Positions 24,263 to 32,524 of a DNA stretch of 64,000 nt are shown here, one piece after another. Positions within the stretch are counted from its first letter, which is position 1; each line of letters starts with the position of its first letter. The notes beneath the pieces were generated by a model that searched no databases, had not been told where the DNA came from, and saw only the letters and a list, made by a program, of their open reading frames with translations. The translations under genes and the position numbers were made by a program. This stretch comes from Hymenobacter caeli (GTDB lineage: Bacteria > Bacteroidota > Bacteroidia > Cytophagales > Hymenobacteraceae), in assembly GCF_013294115.1 (NCBI RefSeq), contig NZ_JABSNP010000018.1, positions 46,934 to 110,933 on the forward strand, read 5' to 3'.

Positions 24263-25525
24263 ATGGCAGTAAACGACACGCTGGAAGGCACCCACCACAT
24301 CATCGAAGAAGCGCACGAACAGCAGGACAAAATCCTGCTGCCCATGCACAACGACTTCAACCAGGAGCTGACGACCCTCAACCTGGGGCCTACGCACCCG
24401 GCCACGCACGGCATTTTCCAGAACATCCTGCAAATGGACGGCGAGCGGATCGTGTCGGGCGTGCCCACCATCGGCTACATCCACCGGGCGTTTGAGAAGA
24501 TTGCCGAGCGCCGCCCGTTCTATCAGATTACGACCCTGACCGACCGGATGAACTACTGCTCCAGCCCCATCAACAACCTGGGCTGGCACATGACGGTGGA
24601 GAAAATGCTGGGCGTGACCGTGCCCAAGCGGGCCCAGTACATGCGCGTGATTATGATGGAGCTGGCCCGCATCTCCGACCACCTCATCTGCAACTCCATC
24701 CTGGGCGTGGACACGGGGGCCTTCACCGGCTTCCTGTACGTGTTTCAGGAGCGGGAGAAGATTTACGAGATTTACGAAGAGGTGTGCGGAGCCCGCCTCA
24801 CCACCAATATGGGCCGGGTGGGCGGCATGGAGCGCGACTTCACGCCGGTGGCCATCGAGAAGCTGCGGGCCTGGCTGAAGTCCTTCCCCGCCGTGATGAA
24901 GGAGTTCGAGTCCATGTTCAACCGCAACCGCATCTTCATGGACCGGGTGGTGAACGTGGGCGGCATCTCGGCCGAAAAGGCGCTGGACTACGGCTTCACG
25001 GGCCCCAACCTGCGGGCCGCGGGCGTGGACTACGACGTGCGGGTGATGAACCCGTACTCGTCCTACGAGGACTTCGAGTTCGACATCCCGGTGGGCACCA
25101 ACGGCGACACCTACGACCGGTTCATGGTGCGCAACGAGGAGATCTGGCAGAGCCTGCGCATCATCAACCAGGCGTTGGACAAGCTGCCCGAGGGCCCCTA
25201 CCACGCCGACGCGCCGCACTACTACCTGCCGCCCAAGGACGCCGTGTACAAAAACATGGAGGCCCTGATTTACCACTTCAAAATTGTGATGGGCGAAATC
25301 GACGCCCCCGTCGGTGAAGTGTACCACTCGGTGGAGGGCGGCAACGGCGAGCTGGGCTTCTACCTGGTATCGGACGGTGGGCGCACGCCCTACCGGCTGC
25401 ACTTCCGCCGCCCGTGCTTTATTTACTACCAAGCCTACCCCGAGATGGCCGTGGGCACCACCCTCTCCGACGCCATCGTGATTCTCTCGTCGATGAACGT
25501 CATTGCCGGCGAGCTGGACGCTTAG
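24263..25525 (+). CDS. nuoD: NADH-quinone oxidoreductase subunit D
   Basis: NuoD forms, with NuoB, the quinone-binding chamber. The 420-residue protein shows LNLGPTHPATHGIFQ (the His-Pro-Ala-Thr-His loop that contacts the quinone head), PTIGYIHRAFEK, RARYP-like VCGARLTTNMGRVGGME, and the C-terminal FRRPCFIYYQAYPEM region. It starts 21 bp after nuoC. Confidence 0.96.
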   Translation: MAVNDTLEGTHHIIEEAHEQQDKILLPMHNDFNQELTTLNLGPTHPATHGIFQNILQMDGERIVSGVPTIGYIHRAFEKIAERRPFYQITTLTDRMNYCSSPINNLGWHMTVEKMLGVTVPKRAQYMRVIMMELARISDHLICNSILGVDTGAFTGFLYVFQEREKIYEIYEEVCGARLTTNMGRVGGMERDFTPVAIEKLRAWLKSFPAVMKEFESMFNRNRIFMDRVVNVGGISAEKALDYGFTGPNLRAAGVDYDVRVMNPYSSYEDFEFDIPVGTNGDTYDRFMVRNEEIWQSLRIINQALDKLPEGPYHADAPHYYLPPKDAVYKNMEALIYHFKIVMGEIDAPVGEVYHSVEGGNGELGFYLVSDGGRTPYRLHFRRPCFIYYQAYPEMAVGTTLSDAIVILSSMNVIAGELDA

Positions 25526-25547
25526 TTTCTGATTGATATAGACCGAT

Positions 25548-26120
25548 ATGCAGCCTACCACCGCTCCTGCCAAGCCGCAATTTTCGCCCGCCGCCCAGGC
25601 AGAAATCAAGCGCATTATTTCCCGCTACCCCGCCGAGCGCAGCAAGTCGGCCTTGCTGCCGCTGCTGCACATCGCGCAGGCCGAGTTTGGTGGTTGGGTA
25701 AGCCCCGAGGTGCAGGATTTGGTGGCCGAGACGCTGAATATCCGGCCCATCGAGGTGTACGAAGTGGCCACGTTCTACACCATGTACAACCTCAAGCCCG
25801 TGGGCCAGCACGTGCTGGAAATCTGCCGCACGGGTCCCTGCATGCTGCGCGGCTCCGACGAGCTGACGGCCCACCTGGAGCGCCTCACCGGGGCCAAAGT
25901 GGGCGAAACATCGCCCGATGGCCACTTCACCTTAAAGGAAGTGGAGTGCCTGGCCGCCTGCGGCTTTGCCCCCGTGGTGCAGGTGCGCGAGCAGTACTAC
26001 GAAAGCCTCGACACCCCCGAAGCCGTGGATGCCATGCTGAGCGAGTTGCGCGGCCAGATTCACCGGCCCATTTTGCCGTGGGAGGAAACGGGCTTGCCTA
26101 CCTCGCTGCAAAACAATTAG
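25548..26120 (+). CDS. nuoE: NADH-quinone oxidoreductase subunit E
   Basis: NuoE holds the [2Fe-2S] cluster N1a of the NADH-input module. The 190-residue thioredoxin-like protein has the four Cys in CRTGPCMLRG and VECLAACGFAPVVQV, and the helical N-terminal lobe RYPAERSKSALLPLLHIAQ. It is followed after only four bases by a coiled-coil ORF rather than by nuoF. Confidence 0.95.
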   Translation: MQPTTAPAKPQFSPAAQAEIKRIISRYPAERSKSALLPLLHIAQAEFGGWVSPEVQDLVAETLNIRPIEVYEVATFYTMYNLKPVGQHVLEICRTGPCMLRGSDELTAHLERLTGAKVGETSPDGHFTLKEVECLAACGFAPVVQVREQYYESLDTPEAVDAMLSELRGQIHRPILPWEETGLPTSLQNN

Positions 26121-26124
26121 CATC

Positions 26125-26457
26125 ATGGCTGACCAGAACCAGGAGTTGCCGCTTGTCGTGTCCGAGATTTTGATTGAGATGCACGAGCTGCGGGGCGGCA
26201 TTAAGCAACTACAAACCGTGACGGTTCACCTCAGCCACAGCGTGGAAAAGCTCGAGGTTGAGATGCGCGAAGTGAAGGGTGTAATCGGCCAACTAGCATC
26301 TTCCATGAATACGCTGGCCGGCTCAGTTAAAGCCTTGACGGAAGAAAGTCGGAACAGCACCGAAATGCTCATCGCGGCTTTTCGGGAAGAAGGACTTTAC
26401 GTGCGGCAACTGTTGCAACAGCACGATGCCCGCATCACTCGCTTAGAAAACAATTAA
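26125..26457 (+). CDS. Coiled-coil protein of unknown function inside the nuo operon
   Basis: This 110-residue ORF starts four bases after the nuoE stop and ends 13 bases before the nuoF ATG, so it must share the nuo transcript. Nearly the whole length has heptad-like spacing of hydrophobic residues (LVVSEILIEMHELRGGIKQL, VEKLEVEMREVKGVIGQL, RQLLQQHDARITRLENN), predicting a long coiled coil. There is no Cys, signal peptide or membrane segment. It is visibly A/T-richer than the flanking nuo genes, hinting at later insertion. I know of no standard complex I subunit of this kind. It could be an assembly or tethering factor, or simply a passenger. Confidence 0.7.
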   Translation: MADQNQELPLVVSEILIEMHELRGGIKQLQTVTVHLSHSVEKLEVEMREVKGVIGQLASSMNTLAGSVKALTEESRNSTEMLIAAFREEGLYVRQLLQQHDARITRLENN

Positions 26458-26470
26458 TTTAGCCAATACG

Positions 26471-27811
26471 ATGGGACGCAAGCTCTTAACCGAACACGTT
26501 AACGTTGAAGGCATCGAGACCTTCGAGGTGTACCGCAAGCACGGCGGCTACCGCGCCGTGGAAAAGGCCCTCAAAACCATGACCCCCGAGGAGGTGGTGG
26601 ACGAGGTGAAGAAGTCGGGCCTGCGCGGGCGCGGCGGCGCGGGTTTCCCCACGGGCATGAAGTGGAGCTTCCTGGCCAAGCCGGAGGGCGTGCCGCGCTA
26701 CCTCGTGTGCAACGCCGACGAGTCGGAGCCCGGCACCTTCAAGGACCGCTACCTGATGTCGAAGCTGCCGCACCTGCTCATTGAGGGCATGATTGCCGGC
26801 AGCTACGCGCTGGGGGCCCGCACGAGCTACATCTACATCCGCGGCGAGCTGCTGTACGTGCTGCGCATTCTGGAGAAGGCCATTGCCGAGGCTTACGCGG
26901 CGGGCTTCCTGGGCGAGAACATCTTGGGCTCGGGCTATTCGCTTGATTTGTATGTGCACCCGGGCGCGGGGGCCTACATCTGCGGCGAGGAAACCGCGCT
27001 GCTGGAATCGTTGGAAGGCAAGCGCGGCAACCCGCGCAACAAGCCGCCATTCCCGGCCGTGCAGGGCCTGTACGCCCGCCCTACAGTGGTGAACAACGTG
27101 GAAAGCATCGCCTCGGTGGTGCCCATCCTCAACGACGGCGGCGACGAGTATGCGAAGCTGGGCGTGGGCAAAAGCACGGGCACCAAGCTGTTTTCGGCCT
27201 GCGGCCACCTCAACAAGCCCGGCATCTACGAGCTGGAATTGGGGCTGCCGGTAGAGGAGTTTATTTATTCTGACGAGTACTGCGGCGGCATCTGGAAAGG
27301 CCGCGAGTTGAAGGCCGTGGTGGCCGGCGGCTCGTCGGTGCCCATTCTGCCCAAAGAATTAATTCTGAAAACCGCGGCCGGCGAAAACCGCCTGATGACC
27401 TACGAGTCGCTTAGCGACGGCGGCTTCGTGACGGGCACCATGCTGGGCTCGGGCGGCTTTATTGCGATGGACGAAACGACGTGCATCGTGAAGAACACCT
27501 GGAACTTCTCGCGCTTCTACCACCACGAAAGCTGCGGCCAGTGCTCGCCCTGCCGCGAAGGCACCGGCTGGCTGGAGAAAGTGCTGCACCGCCTGGAGCA
27601 CGGCCACGGCTCGATGCACGACATTGACCTGGTGGTGAGCGTGGCTAAGCAGATTGAGGGTAACACCATCTGCCCATTGGGCGAGGCCGCGGCGTGGCCG
27701 GTGGCCGCCGCCGTGCGCCACTTCCGCGACGAATTCGAGTGGCACGTGAAGCACCCCAAAGAAGCCACCCAGCCGGGGGCCGTGTACCGCGGCGCAGGCG
27801 TGTTGGTTTAA
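26471..27811 (+). CDS. nuoF: NADH-quinone oxidoreductase subunit F
   Basis: NuoF binds NADH, FMN and cluster N3. The 446-residue protein has LRGRGGAGFPTGMKW (FMN/NADH fold), CNADESEPGTFKDR, GAGAYICGEETALLESLEG, and the 4Fe-4S motif SCGQCSPCREGT with the fourth Cys in NTICPLGEAAAWP. A palindrome separates it from nuoG. Confidence 0.96.
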   Translation: MGRKLLTEHVNVEGIETFEVYRKHGGYRAVEKALKTMTPEEVVDEVKKSGLRGRGGAGFPTGMKWSFLAKPEGVPRYLVCNADESEPGTFKDRYLMSKLPHLLIEGMIAGSYALGARTSYIYIRGELLYVLRILEKAIAEAYAAGFLGENILGSGYSLDLYVHPGAGAYICGEETALLESLEGKRGNPRNKPPFPAVQGLYARPTVVNNVESIASVVPILNDGGDEYAKLGVGKSTGTKLFSACGHLNKPGIYELELGLPVEEFIYSDEYCGGIWKGRELKAVVAGGSSVPILPKELILKTAAGENRLMTYESLSDGGFVTGTMLGSGGFIAMDETTCIVKNTWNFSRFYHHESCGQCSPCREGTGWLEKVLHRLEHGHGSMHDIDLVVSVAKQIEGNTICPLGEAAAWPVAAAVRHFRDEFEWHVKHPKEATQPGAVYRGAGVLV

Positions 27812-27827
27812 CTTAGCTAAATGAACG

Positions 27828-27913
27828 TCATGTCGAGCGCAGCCGAGACATCTCGCGTGCGGCGGTAATTCAATACTACCGCACGCGAGATGTCTCGGCT
27901 GCGCTCGACATGA
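27828..27913. repeat. Palindrome of the GTCATGYCGAGCGCAGCCGA family inside the nuo operon
   Basis: Arms 27828-27862 and 27879-27913 are perfect 35-bp reverse complements (TCATGTCGAGCGCAGCCGAG onward) with a 16-nt loop. The core matches the palindrome at 44081 and, more loosely, that at 14483. It lies between nuoF and nuoG, which read the same way, so the nuo transcript must pass through a very stable hairpin. Confidence 0.9.
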
Positions 27914-27940
27914 TAACAAGACTCGATATTTGATAAACCA

Positions 27941-28957
27941 ATGGCTAAAATAACGTTCGACGGAATTGAAGTGGAAGTGCCCGATGGCACTACCATCCTC
28001 AACGCGGCCCGCAAAATTGGGGGCGGCGTGGTGCCGCCCGCCATGTGCTACTACACGCCCCTGAAAGGCAGCGGCGGCAAGTGCCGCGCCTGCCTGGTGC
28101 GCGTCGCGGCCGGCTCGGCCAAAGACCCGCGCCCCATGCCCAAGCTGGTGGCCTCGTGCATCACGCCGGTGCAGGACGGCATGGTGGTGGAAAACACGAC
28201 CAGCCCGCAGGTGCTCGACGTGCGCAAAGGCATCGTGGAGATGCTGCTCATCAACCACCCGCTCGACTGTCCGGTGTGCGACCAGGCCGGCGAGTGCGAC
28301 TTGCAAAATTTCGCCTTCGAGCACGGCGTGAGCACCACGCGCTACGAAGAGGAGCGCCGCACGTTCGAGAAAATCGACATCGGGCCCTACGTGCAGCTTC
28401 ACATGACGCGCTGCATCCTGTGCTACCGCTGCGTGTATACCGCCGACCAGCTAACCGACGGCCGTGTGCACGGCGTACTGGGCCGCGGCGATGCTTCCGA
28501 AATCGGCACCTATATCGAGAACATCATCGACAACGACTTCAGCGGCAACGTCATCGACGTGTGCCCCGTAGGGGCCCTGACCGATAAAACCTGGCGCTTT
28601 AAGCAGCGCGTATGGTTCACCAAGCCCATGAACGCGCACCGCGAGTGCAGCCACGAGAAGTGTAACGGCCACGTTACCCTCTGGTACAAAGGCAAAGACG
28701 TGCTGCGCGTAACGGCCCGTAAGGACGAGTACGGCGAGGTAAAAGAGTGGATTTGCAACGAGTGCCGCTTCGATAAAAAAGAAACGGCCGACTGGATAAT
28801 CGAGGGTCCCGCCCACGTGGACCGCTCGTCGGTTGTTTCGCAGGGCCACTACGAGCTGCCGGTTATCAACCCGCAGGTAATTGCCGATTTGCCTGAAAGC
28901 ACCGTGCGCGACCTGCAACAAAACCCACCGCTAAAACTGGGCGGATTTAATGGTTAA
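27941..28957 (+). CDS. nuoG: NADH-quinone oxidoreductase subunit G, short form
   Basis: This 338-residue protein contains only the N-terminal iron-sulfur part of NuoG. Cys36, Cys48 and Cys51 (GKCRACLVRV) plus a fourth near residue 73 bind the [2Fe-2S] cluster. The His-Cys module with LDCPVCDQAGECDLQ and the CILCYRCVYTADQ region serve the 4Fe-4S clusters, with CNGHVTLWYKGKDVLR after that. The large molybdopterin-like C-terminal domain of other NuoG proteins (usually 700-900 residues in total) is absent. The short form is, to my knowledge, usual in the Cytophagales rather than a truncation, and a clean stop follows GGFNG. Confidence 0.92.
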   Translation: MAKITFDGIEVEVPDGTTILNAARKIGGGVVPPAMCYYTPLKGSGGKCRACLVRVAAGSAKDPRPMPKLVASCITPVQDGMVVENTTSPQVLDVRKGIVEMLLINHPLDCPVCDQAGECDLQNFAFEHGVSTTRYEEERRTFEKIDIGPYVQLHMTRCILCYRCVYTADQLTDGRVHGVLGRGDASEIGTYIENIIDNDFSGNVIDVCPVGALTDKTWRFKQRVWFTKPMNAHRECSHEKCNGHVTLWYKGKDVLRVTARKDEYGEVKEWICNECRFDKKETADWIIEGPAHVDRSSVVSQGHYELPVINPQVIADLPESTVRDLQQNPPLKLGGFNG

Positions 28958-29012
28958 ATGGCTCATTAATTAAATTGTTGCGCACAATTGCAATCAACAA
29001 TTTAACCATTAA
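28947..29012. repeat. A/T-rich imperfect inverted repeat between nuoG and nuoH
   Basis: TTAATGGTTAAAT (28947-28959) and AAATTGTTG (28972-28980) together mirror CAACAATTTAACCATTAA (28995-29012), the left arm being interrupted by an insert of about 12 nt. It overlaps the nuoG stop codon. It may be a decayed repeat or an RNA stabilising element. Confidence 0.4.
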
Positions 29013-29032
29013 ACCAACAAACAATTAAAAAC

Positions 29033-30127
29033 ATGACTTTTGAAACCCTGGGCTGGCAAGGCCTCGTCATCCTGGTCATCTTCGGCCTCTCGCTGCTGAT
29101 TGCCACCTACTGCACCTACGCCGAGCGCGTGATTGCCGCCTTTCTGCAAGACCGGGTGGGCCCCGACCGCGCCGGCCCCTATGGCTTGGCCCAGCCCCTG
29201 GCCGACGCCGTGAAGATGTTCACCAAGGAGGAATTTTTTCCCGGTGGGGCCAGCAAGGCGTTGTTCACTTTCGGGCCCTGCCTAGCCATGACCACGGCCC
29301 TGATGTCGTCGGCCGTCATTCCGTTTGGCAACGCGGTGCAGTTCGGCAGCACGGTGGTGCACTTGCAAGGCATTGAAATCAACGTGGGCATGCTCTACGT
29401 GTTCGGCATCGTGTCGCTGGGCGTGTACGGCGTCATGATTGGCGGCTGGGCGTCCAACAACAAGTTTTCGCTGCTGGGGGCCATCCGGGCCGCTTCGCAA
29501 AACATCAGCTACGAGCTGGCGATGGGCCTGGCCCTGATTGCGGTACTGATGATGTCGGGCACGCTCTCGCTGCGCGAAATCACCTTGCAGCAAACGCACC
29601 CGAACGGCTGGCACCTCGGCGACATCTTCACTTGGAACGTGTTCAAGCAGCCCATTGGCTTCATTATTTTCCTGGTTTGCGCCTTTGCCGAAACCAACCG
29701 TACGCCCTTCGACCTGCCCGAGTGCGAAACTGAGCTGGTGGGCGGCTACCACACCGAGTATAGCTCGATGAAACTGGGCCTGTACCTGTTTGCCGAATAC
29801 ATCAACATCATCGTGGTCACGGCCGTGATGTCGGTGCTGTACTTCGGCGGGTTCAACTACCCGTTCCAGTACGAGTTCCTCGATTTCCTGACCACCAAGA
29901 CCAGCCTCTCACCTGATTGGGCGCACAACGTGTTCGTACTGATGGGCGTGGTGGCCATGTTCTCGAAAATTTTCACGGGCATTTTCTTCTTCATGTGGGT
30001 GCGTTGGACGTTGCCCCGCTTCCGCTACGACCAGCTGATGCGCCTGGGCTGGACGATTCTCATCCCGCTGGCTATTTTCAACATCCTGCTCACGGGGGGC
30101 CTGATTACGTTTGGCGTAATCAAGTAA
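29033..30127 (+). CDS. nuoH: NADH-quinone oxidoreductase subunit H
   Basis: NuoH is the membrane subunit that anchors the peripheral arm and lines the quinone channel. The 364-residue protein has about eight helices with family motifs ERVIAAFLQDRVGPDRAGPY (first cytoplasmic loop), the second loop AETNRTPFDLPECETELVGG, and TLPRFRYDQLMRLGW near the C-terminus. Confidence 0.96.
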   Translation: MTFETLGWQGLVILVIFGLSLLIATYCTYAERVIAAFLQDRVGPDRAGPYGLAQPLADAVKMFTKEEFFPGGASKALFTFGPCLAMTTALMSSAVIPFGNAVQFGSTVVHLQGIEINVGMLYVFGIVSLGVYGVMIGGWASNNKFSLLGAIRAASQNISYELAMGLALIAVLMMSGTLSLREITLQQTHPNGWHLGDIFTWNVFKQPIGFIIFLVCAFAETNRTPFDLPECETELVGGYHTEYSSMKLGLYLFAEYINIIVVTAVMSVLYFGGFNYPFQYEFLDFLTTKTSLSPDWAHNVFVLMGVVAMFSKIFTGIFFFMWVRWTLPRFRYDQLMRLGWTILIPLAIFNILLTGGLITFGVIK

Positions 30128-30158
30128 TCCCCGCTGCTTCCGTTTTCCGACCCGACAT

Positions 30159-30731
30159 ATGCAATCCCTCAGCAACCGCGCCAAAATCCTGGAGAAGAAG
30201 CCGATGACGCTGGCCGAGCGGGCTTACCTGCCGGCTATTTTTCAGGGCCTGAGCATCACACTGCGCCACTTCTTTATGAAGAAGGCCACCATCCGCTACC
30301 CGGAGGAGACGCGGCCGTTTTCGCCCGTGTTCCGGGGCCTGCACGTGCTGAAGCGCGACGAGCAGGGCCGCGAGCGCTGCACGGCCTGCGGCCTGTGCGC
30401 CGTGGCTTGCCCCGCCGAAGCCATTACGATGGTGGCCGGTGAGCGCAAAAAAGGCGAGCAGAACCTCTACCGCGAGGAGAAATACGCCGTTAGCTACGAG
30501 ATTAACATGCTGCGCTGCATCTTCTGCGGCCTGTGCGAAGAGGCCTGCCCCAAAGCCGCCGTGTACCTGCAAGCCGACAAGATGGCCCCGCCGCGCTTCG
30601 AGCGCGACGAGTTTATTTATGGCAAAGACCGCCTCGTGGAGCCCGTGTCGCCCGATACCCGCTCGAAGCGCGGCATCCAGCTTACGCCCGAGCAGGCCGA
30701 TAAATTGCGCGGCCAGCTGCAAACGGCTTAG
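30159..30731 (+). CDS. nuoI: NADH-quinone oxidoreductase subunit I
   Basis: NuoI carries clusters N6a and N6b. The 190-residue protein has two ferredoxin-type motifs, CTACGLCAVACPAEAI and CIFCGLCEEACPKAAV, joined by a longer insert (about 35 residues, GERKKGEQNLYREEKYAV) than in a simple ferredoxin, as is usual for NuoI. It begins 31 bp after nuoH. Confidence 0.95.
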   Translation: MQSLSNRAKILEKKPMTLAERAYLPAIFQGLSITLRHFFMKKATIRYPEETRPFSPVFRGLHVLKRDEQGRERCTACGLCAVACPAEAITMVAGERKKGEQNLYREEKYAVSYEINMLRCIFCGLCEEACPKAAVYLQADKMAPPRFERDEFIYGKDRLVEPVSPDTRSKRGIQLTPEQADKLRGQLQTA

Positions 30732-30788
30732 CCGCATTTTCTATTTTTGCCCGGTCGTATTTCTTACGCCCGGCAGCCCCGCTTCCCC

Positions 30789-31295
30789 ATGTCCCTCTTT
30801 CTCTTTCTCTCGTTCGTGGCCCTGTTGAGTGCGCTGGGCGTGGTGCTGACCAAAAACCCGGTGCACAGCGTGTTGTTCCTCATCCTCACGTTCTTCACGC
30901 TCTCGGGCCACTACCTGCTGCTGAACGCCCAGTTCCTGGCCGCCGTGAACATCATCGTATACGCCGGGGCCATCATGGTGCTGTTCCTGTTCGTTATCAT
31001 GTTCCTGAACCTGAACGAAGCCACCGAGCCCCAGAAGCCCTTGCTGGCCAAAGTAGCGGCCACCATTGCCGGCGGGATGCTGCTGCTGGTGCTCGTGGCG
31101 GCCCTGCGCGGTGTGCAGCCGGCGGGCTACAACGCCGCTACCTTCAACTCCCAAGTGGGCATGGTGGACAAGTTGGGCCTAGTGCTGTTCCAACAGTACC
31201 AGCTGCCGTTTGAACTGGCCTCCATTTTGCTGCTGGCCGCGATGGTAGGCTCGGTGATGTTGGGCAAGCGCGAAACGGGCGAGCGTAATTTCTAA
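30789..31295 (+). CDS. nuoJ: NADH-quinone oxidoreductase subunit J
   Basis: NuoJ is a five-helix membrane subunit. The 168-residue protein has NPVHSVLFLILTFF, the pi-bulge helix region AAVNIIVYAGAIMVLFLFVI, and a last helix ending VMLGKRETGERNF. The ATG at 30789 is preferred to an upstream TTG. A strong terminator follows, and nuoK, nuoL, nuoM and nuoN are not found in the rest of the window. Confidence 0.95.
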   Translation: MSLFLFLSFVALLSALGVVLTKNPVHSVLFLILTFFTLSGHYLLLNAQFLAAVNIIVYAGAIMVLFLFVIMFLNLNEATEPQKPLLAKVAATIAGGMLLLVLVAALRGVQPAGYNAATFNSQVGMVDKLGLVLFQQYQLPFELASILLLAAMVGSVMLGKRETGERNF

Positions 31296-31309
31296 CCACT
31301 CTTTAGCAC

Positions 31310-31350
31310 AACAAAAAGAGCCGCGTCCTGACGACGCGGCTCTTTTTGTT
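31310..31350 (+). terminator. Strong intrinsic terminator after nuoJ
   Basis: AACAAAAAGAGCCGCGTC (31310-31327) pairs perfectly with 31333-31350, with a 5-nt loop and TTTTT in the right arm. It marks the end of the nuo transcript after nuoJ. Confidence 0.9.
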
Positions 31351-31408
31351 AATACAGCATGCAGTAGAATAAGTAAACGAACGATAAGCCGACAAGAATT
31401 AAATAAAA

Positions 31409-31423
31409 CCCGATTAATTCGGG
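31409..31423 (-). terminator. Small hairpin terminator for the gene at 31430
   Basis: CCCGATTAATTCGGG is a perfect short palindrome. On the minus strand it is followed by TTTTATTT, directly after the stop of the leftward gene. This supports that small gene being real. Confidence 0.55.
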
Positions 31424-31429
31424 CAATTT

Positions 31430-31735
31430 TTAATTATAGTTATTGGTGCGGAAATGATTGACAGCGGCAACTCGGGCGGTGCCAATTGCCATCGACCGGT
31501 GCGCGACCCGTACTTTATAAATCGGCGAAGCCGTGAGCTGTAAACGCATCAGCGAAAAGCTCAACATTACCCAGAAGAGTACAATGGCGGCGAAAGCGGA
31601 GAATTTAGTCACGGACGAGAGGTGTTTGAGTGGATAACTGCTCAAACCTACTGAGTCGGGGCCCCAGCGGATTTTGACCTTCGTTAGATGTCCCCAATAA
31701 CCCGGCGAACCTCGTTCTTTACGGCACCAACGCAC
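31430..31735 (-). CDS. Small membrane protein of unknown function
   Basis: The 101-residue frame from a GTG start has one clear hydrophobic segment (FSAFAAIVLFWVMLSFSL, residues about 45-62) between a basic aromatic N-terminus and a basic tail. A hairpin terminator lies right after the stop, favouring a real gene. Base composition is more A/T-rich than that of the nuo and aspS genes. The true start may be further in. No family recognised. Confidence 0.45.
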   Translation of the reverse strand: MRWCRKERGSPGYWGHLTKVKIRWGPDSVGLSSYPLKHLSSVTKFSAFAAIVLFWVMLSFSLMRLQLTASPIYKVRVAHRSMAIGTARVAAVNHFRTNNYN

Positions 31736-31795
31736 GGCAAAAGCCGGCGATTGAAAAATCGTTTTTGGCTGCTGAATTCACGCTAGCCAAACATC

Positions 31796-32008
31796 TTACC
31801 CATTCCGGTAGGCGTGCCGGCGCGTGGCAAACGCCGTCCGGCCGAGCCGGGGCGGATTATTCAGGTCGTAACCGAACGCGGCGCTGTTGAGGTAGGCAGC
31901 GGCCCGCAGGCGCTCGGCGGGCGTAGCGGGCTGGTTTTGGGCGTAATATTCTGCCGCCTGCTCGTGAGTACCGGCGTGGTGAGCGGTGCGGGCGCGGCGG
32001 AAGGGCAC
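31796..32008 (-). CDS. Small conserved-type protein of unknown function
   Basis: A 70-residue frame from a GTG start. The central part, ERLRAAAYLNSAAFGYDLNN, followed by PPRLGRTAFATRRH, resembles short uncharacterised proteins I have seen in Bacteroidota with the pattern YLN-x-x-A-(Y/F)-(G/N)-(Y/F)-D-x-NNPP-(R/K)-x-x-(K/R)-T. Function unknown. It may be cytoplasmic; no signal or membrane segment. The N-terminal 25 residues look less convincing, so the start is uncertain. Confidence 0.5.
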   Translation of the reverse strand: MPFRRARTAHHAGTHEQAAEYYAQNQPATPAERLRAAAYLNSAAFGYDLNNPPRLGRTAFATRRHAYRNG

Positions 32009-32040
32009 GGTGTGAAGCTACGCAATAGCTAGGCCATTAA

Positions 32041-32090
32041 AGAAAAGCCAAAGCGGCGACTGATGTATCAGTCGCCGCTTTGGCTTTTCT
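32041..32090. terminator. Strong bidirectional hairpin
   Basis: AGAAAAGCCAAAGCGGCGAC onward (32041-32063) pairs perfectly over 23 bp with 32068-32090, with a 4-nt loop and CTTTTCT at either end. It lies 16 bp after the stop of the leftward gene at 32106-32498 and probably terminates it. Confidence 0.8.
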
Positions 32091-32105
32091 ACCGTTTCTG
32101 TCGCC

Positions 32106-32498
32106 TCACAAACTTAAGTAACGATTATAAGGAGGCTCACCCTGCCAATAAGCTCCTACAACGTCTCCGAACAGGAGCAAAGTACCTTCTCGATTAATTA
32201 TTTTTTTGATGGCTTCAGTCAAAGACATTTCTTGACCATCTAATTCTTTATTGACCGAAATAATGTAGCATTTATCGCCATTTTTTAGCGAATGAGCTTT
32301 TTCAAGAATGGCATCTGTCTCATATATGCCAGCACCTCGCAAGTCTTGAAATCGCCGAGTATCTAAGTCTTGGCCATGGTAAAGCATTCCTAAGAACGTT
32401 CCGCGTCGCTTTGGATTTTCAATGAACCCCAAGTACCGGTCTTGCTTTGCTCTAAGCACGAACCGCTTAATGAATTGCTGCTCCAAATCAAGTCTCAT
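32106..32498 (-). CDS. Conserved-type hypothetical protein
   Basis: The 130-residue protein has no signal peptide or membrane helix. It looks like a compact alpha/beta domain: EQQFIKRFVLRAKQDRYLGF, a middle with DKCYIISVNKELDGQEMSL, and a C-terminus LLLFGDVVGAYWQGEPPYNR. The last motif (AYWQGEPPxNRY) recalls small uncharacterised proteins of Bacteroidota that often lie near mobile or immunity-type genes. It is clearly A/T-richer than aspS next to it, suggesting acquisition. Function unknown. Confidence 0.65.
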   Translation of the reverse strand: MRLDLEQQFIKRFVLRAKQDRYLGFIENPKRRGTFLGMLYHGQDLDTRRFQDLRGAGIYETDAILEKAHSLKNGDKCYIISVNKELDGQEMSLTEAIKKIINREGTLLLFGDVVGAYWQGEPPYNRYLSL

Positions 32499-32524
32499 CA
32501 GCTAATGGATAAGATTACGTTCTG

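Noticed and set aside
27941..28957. NuoG as a truncated pseudogene
   Set aside because: All iron-sulfur motifs are intact and the short form is, to my knowledge, usual in this bacterial group; no remnant of the C-terminal domain follows.
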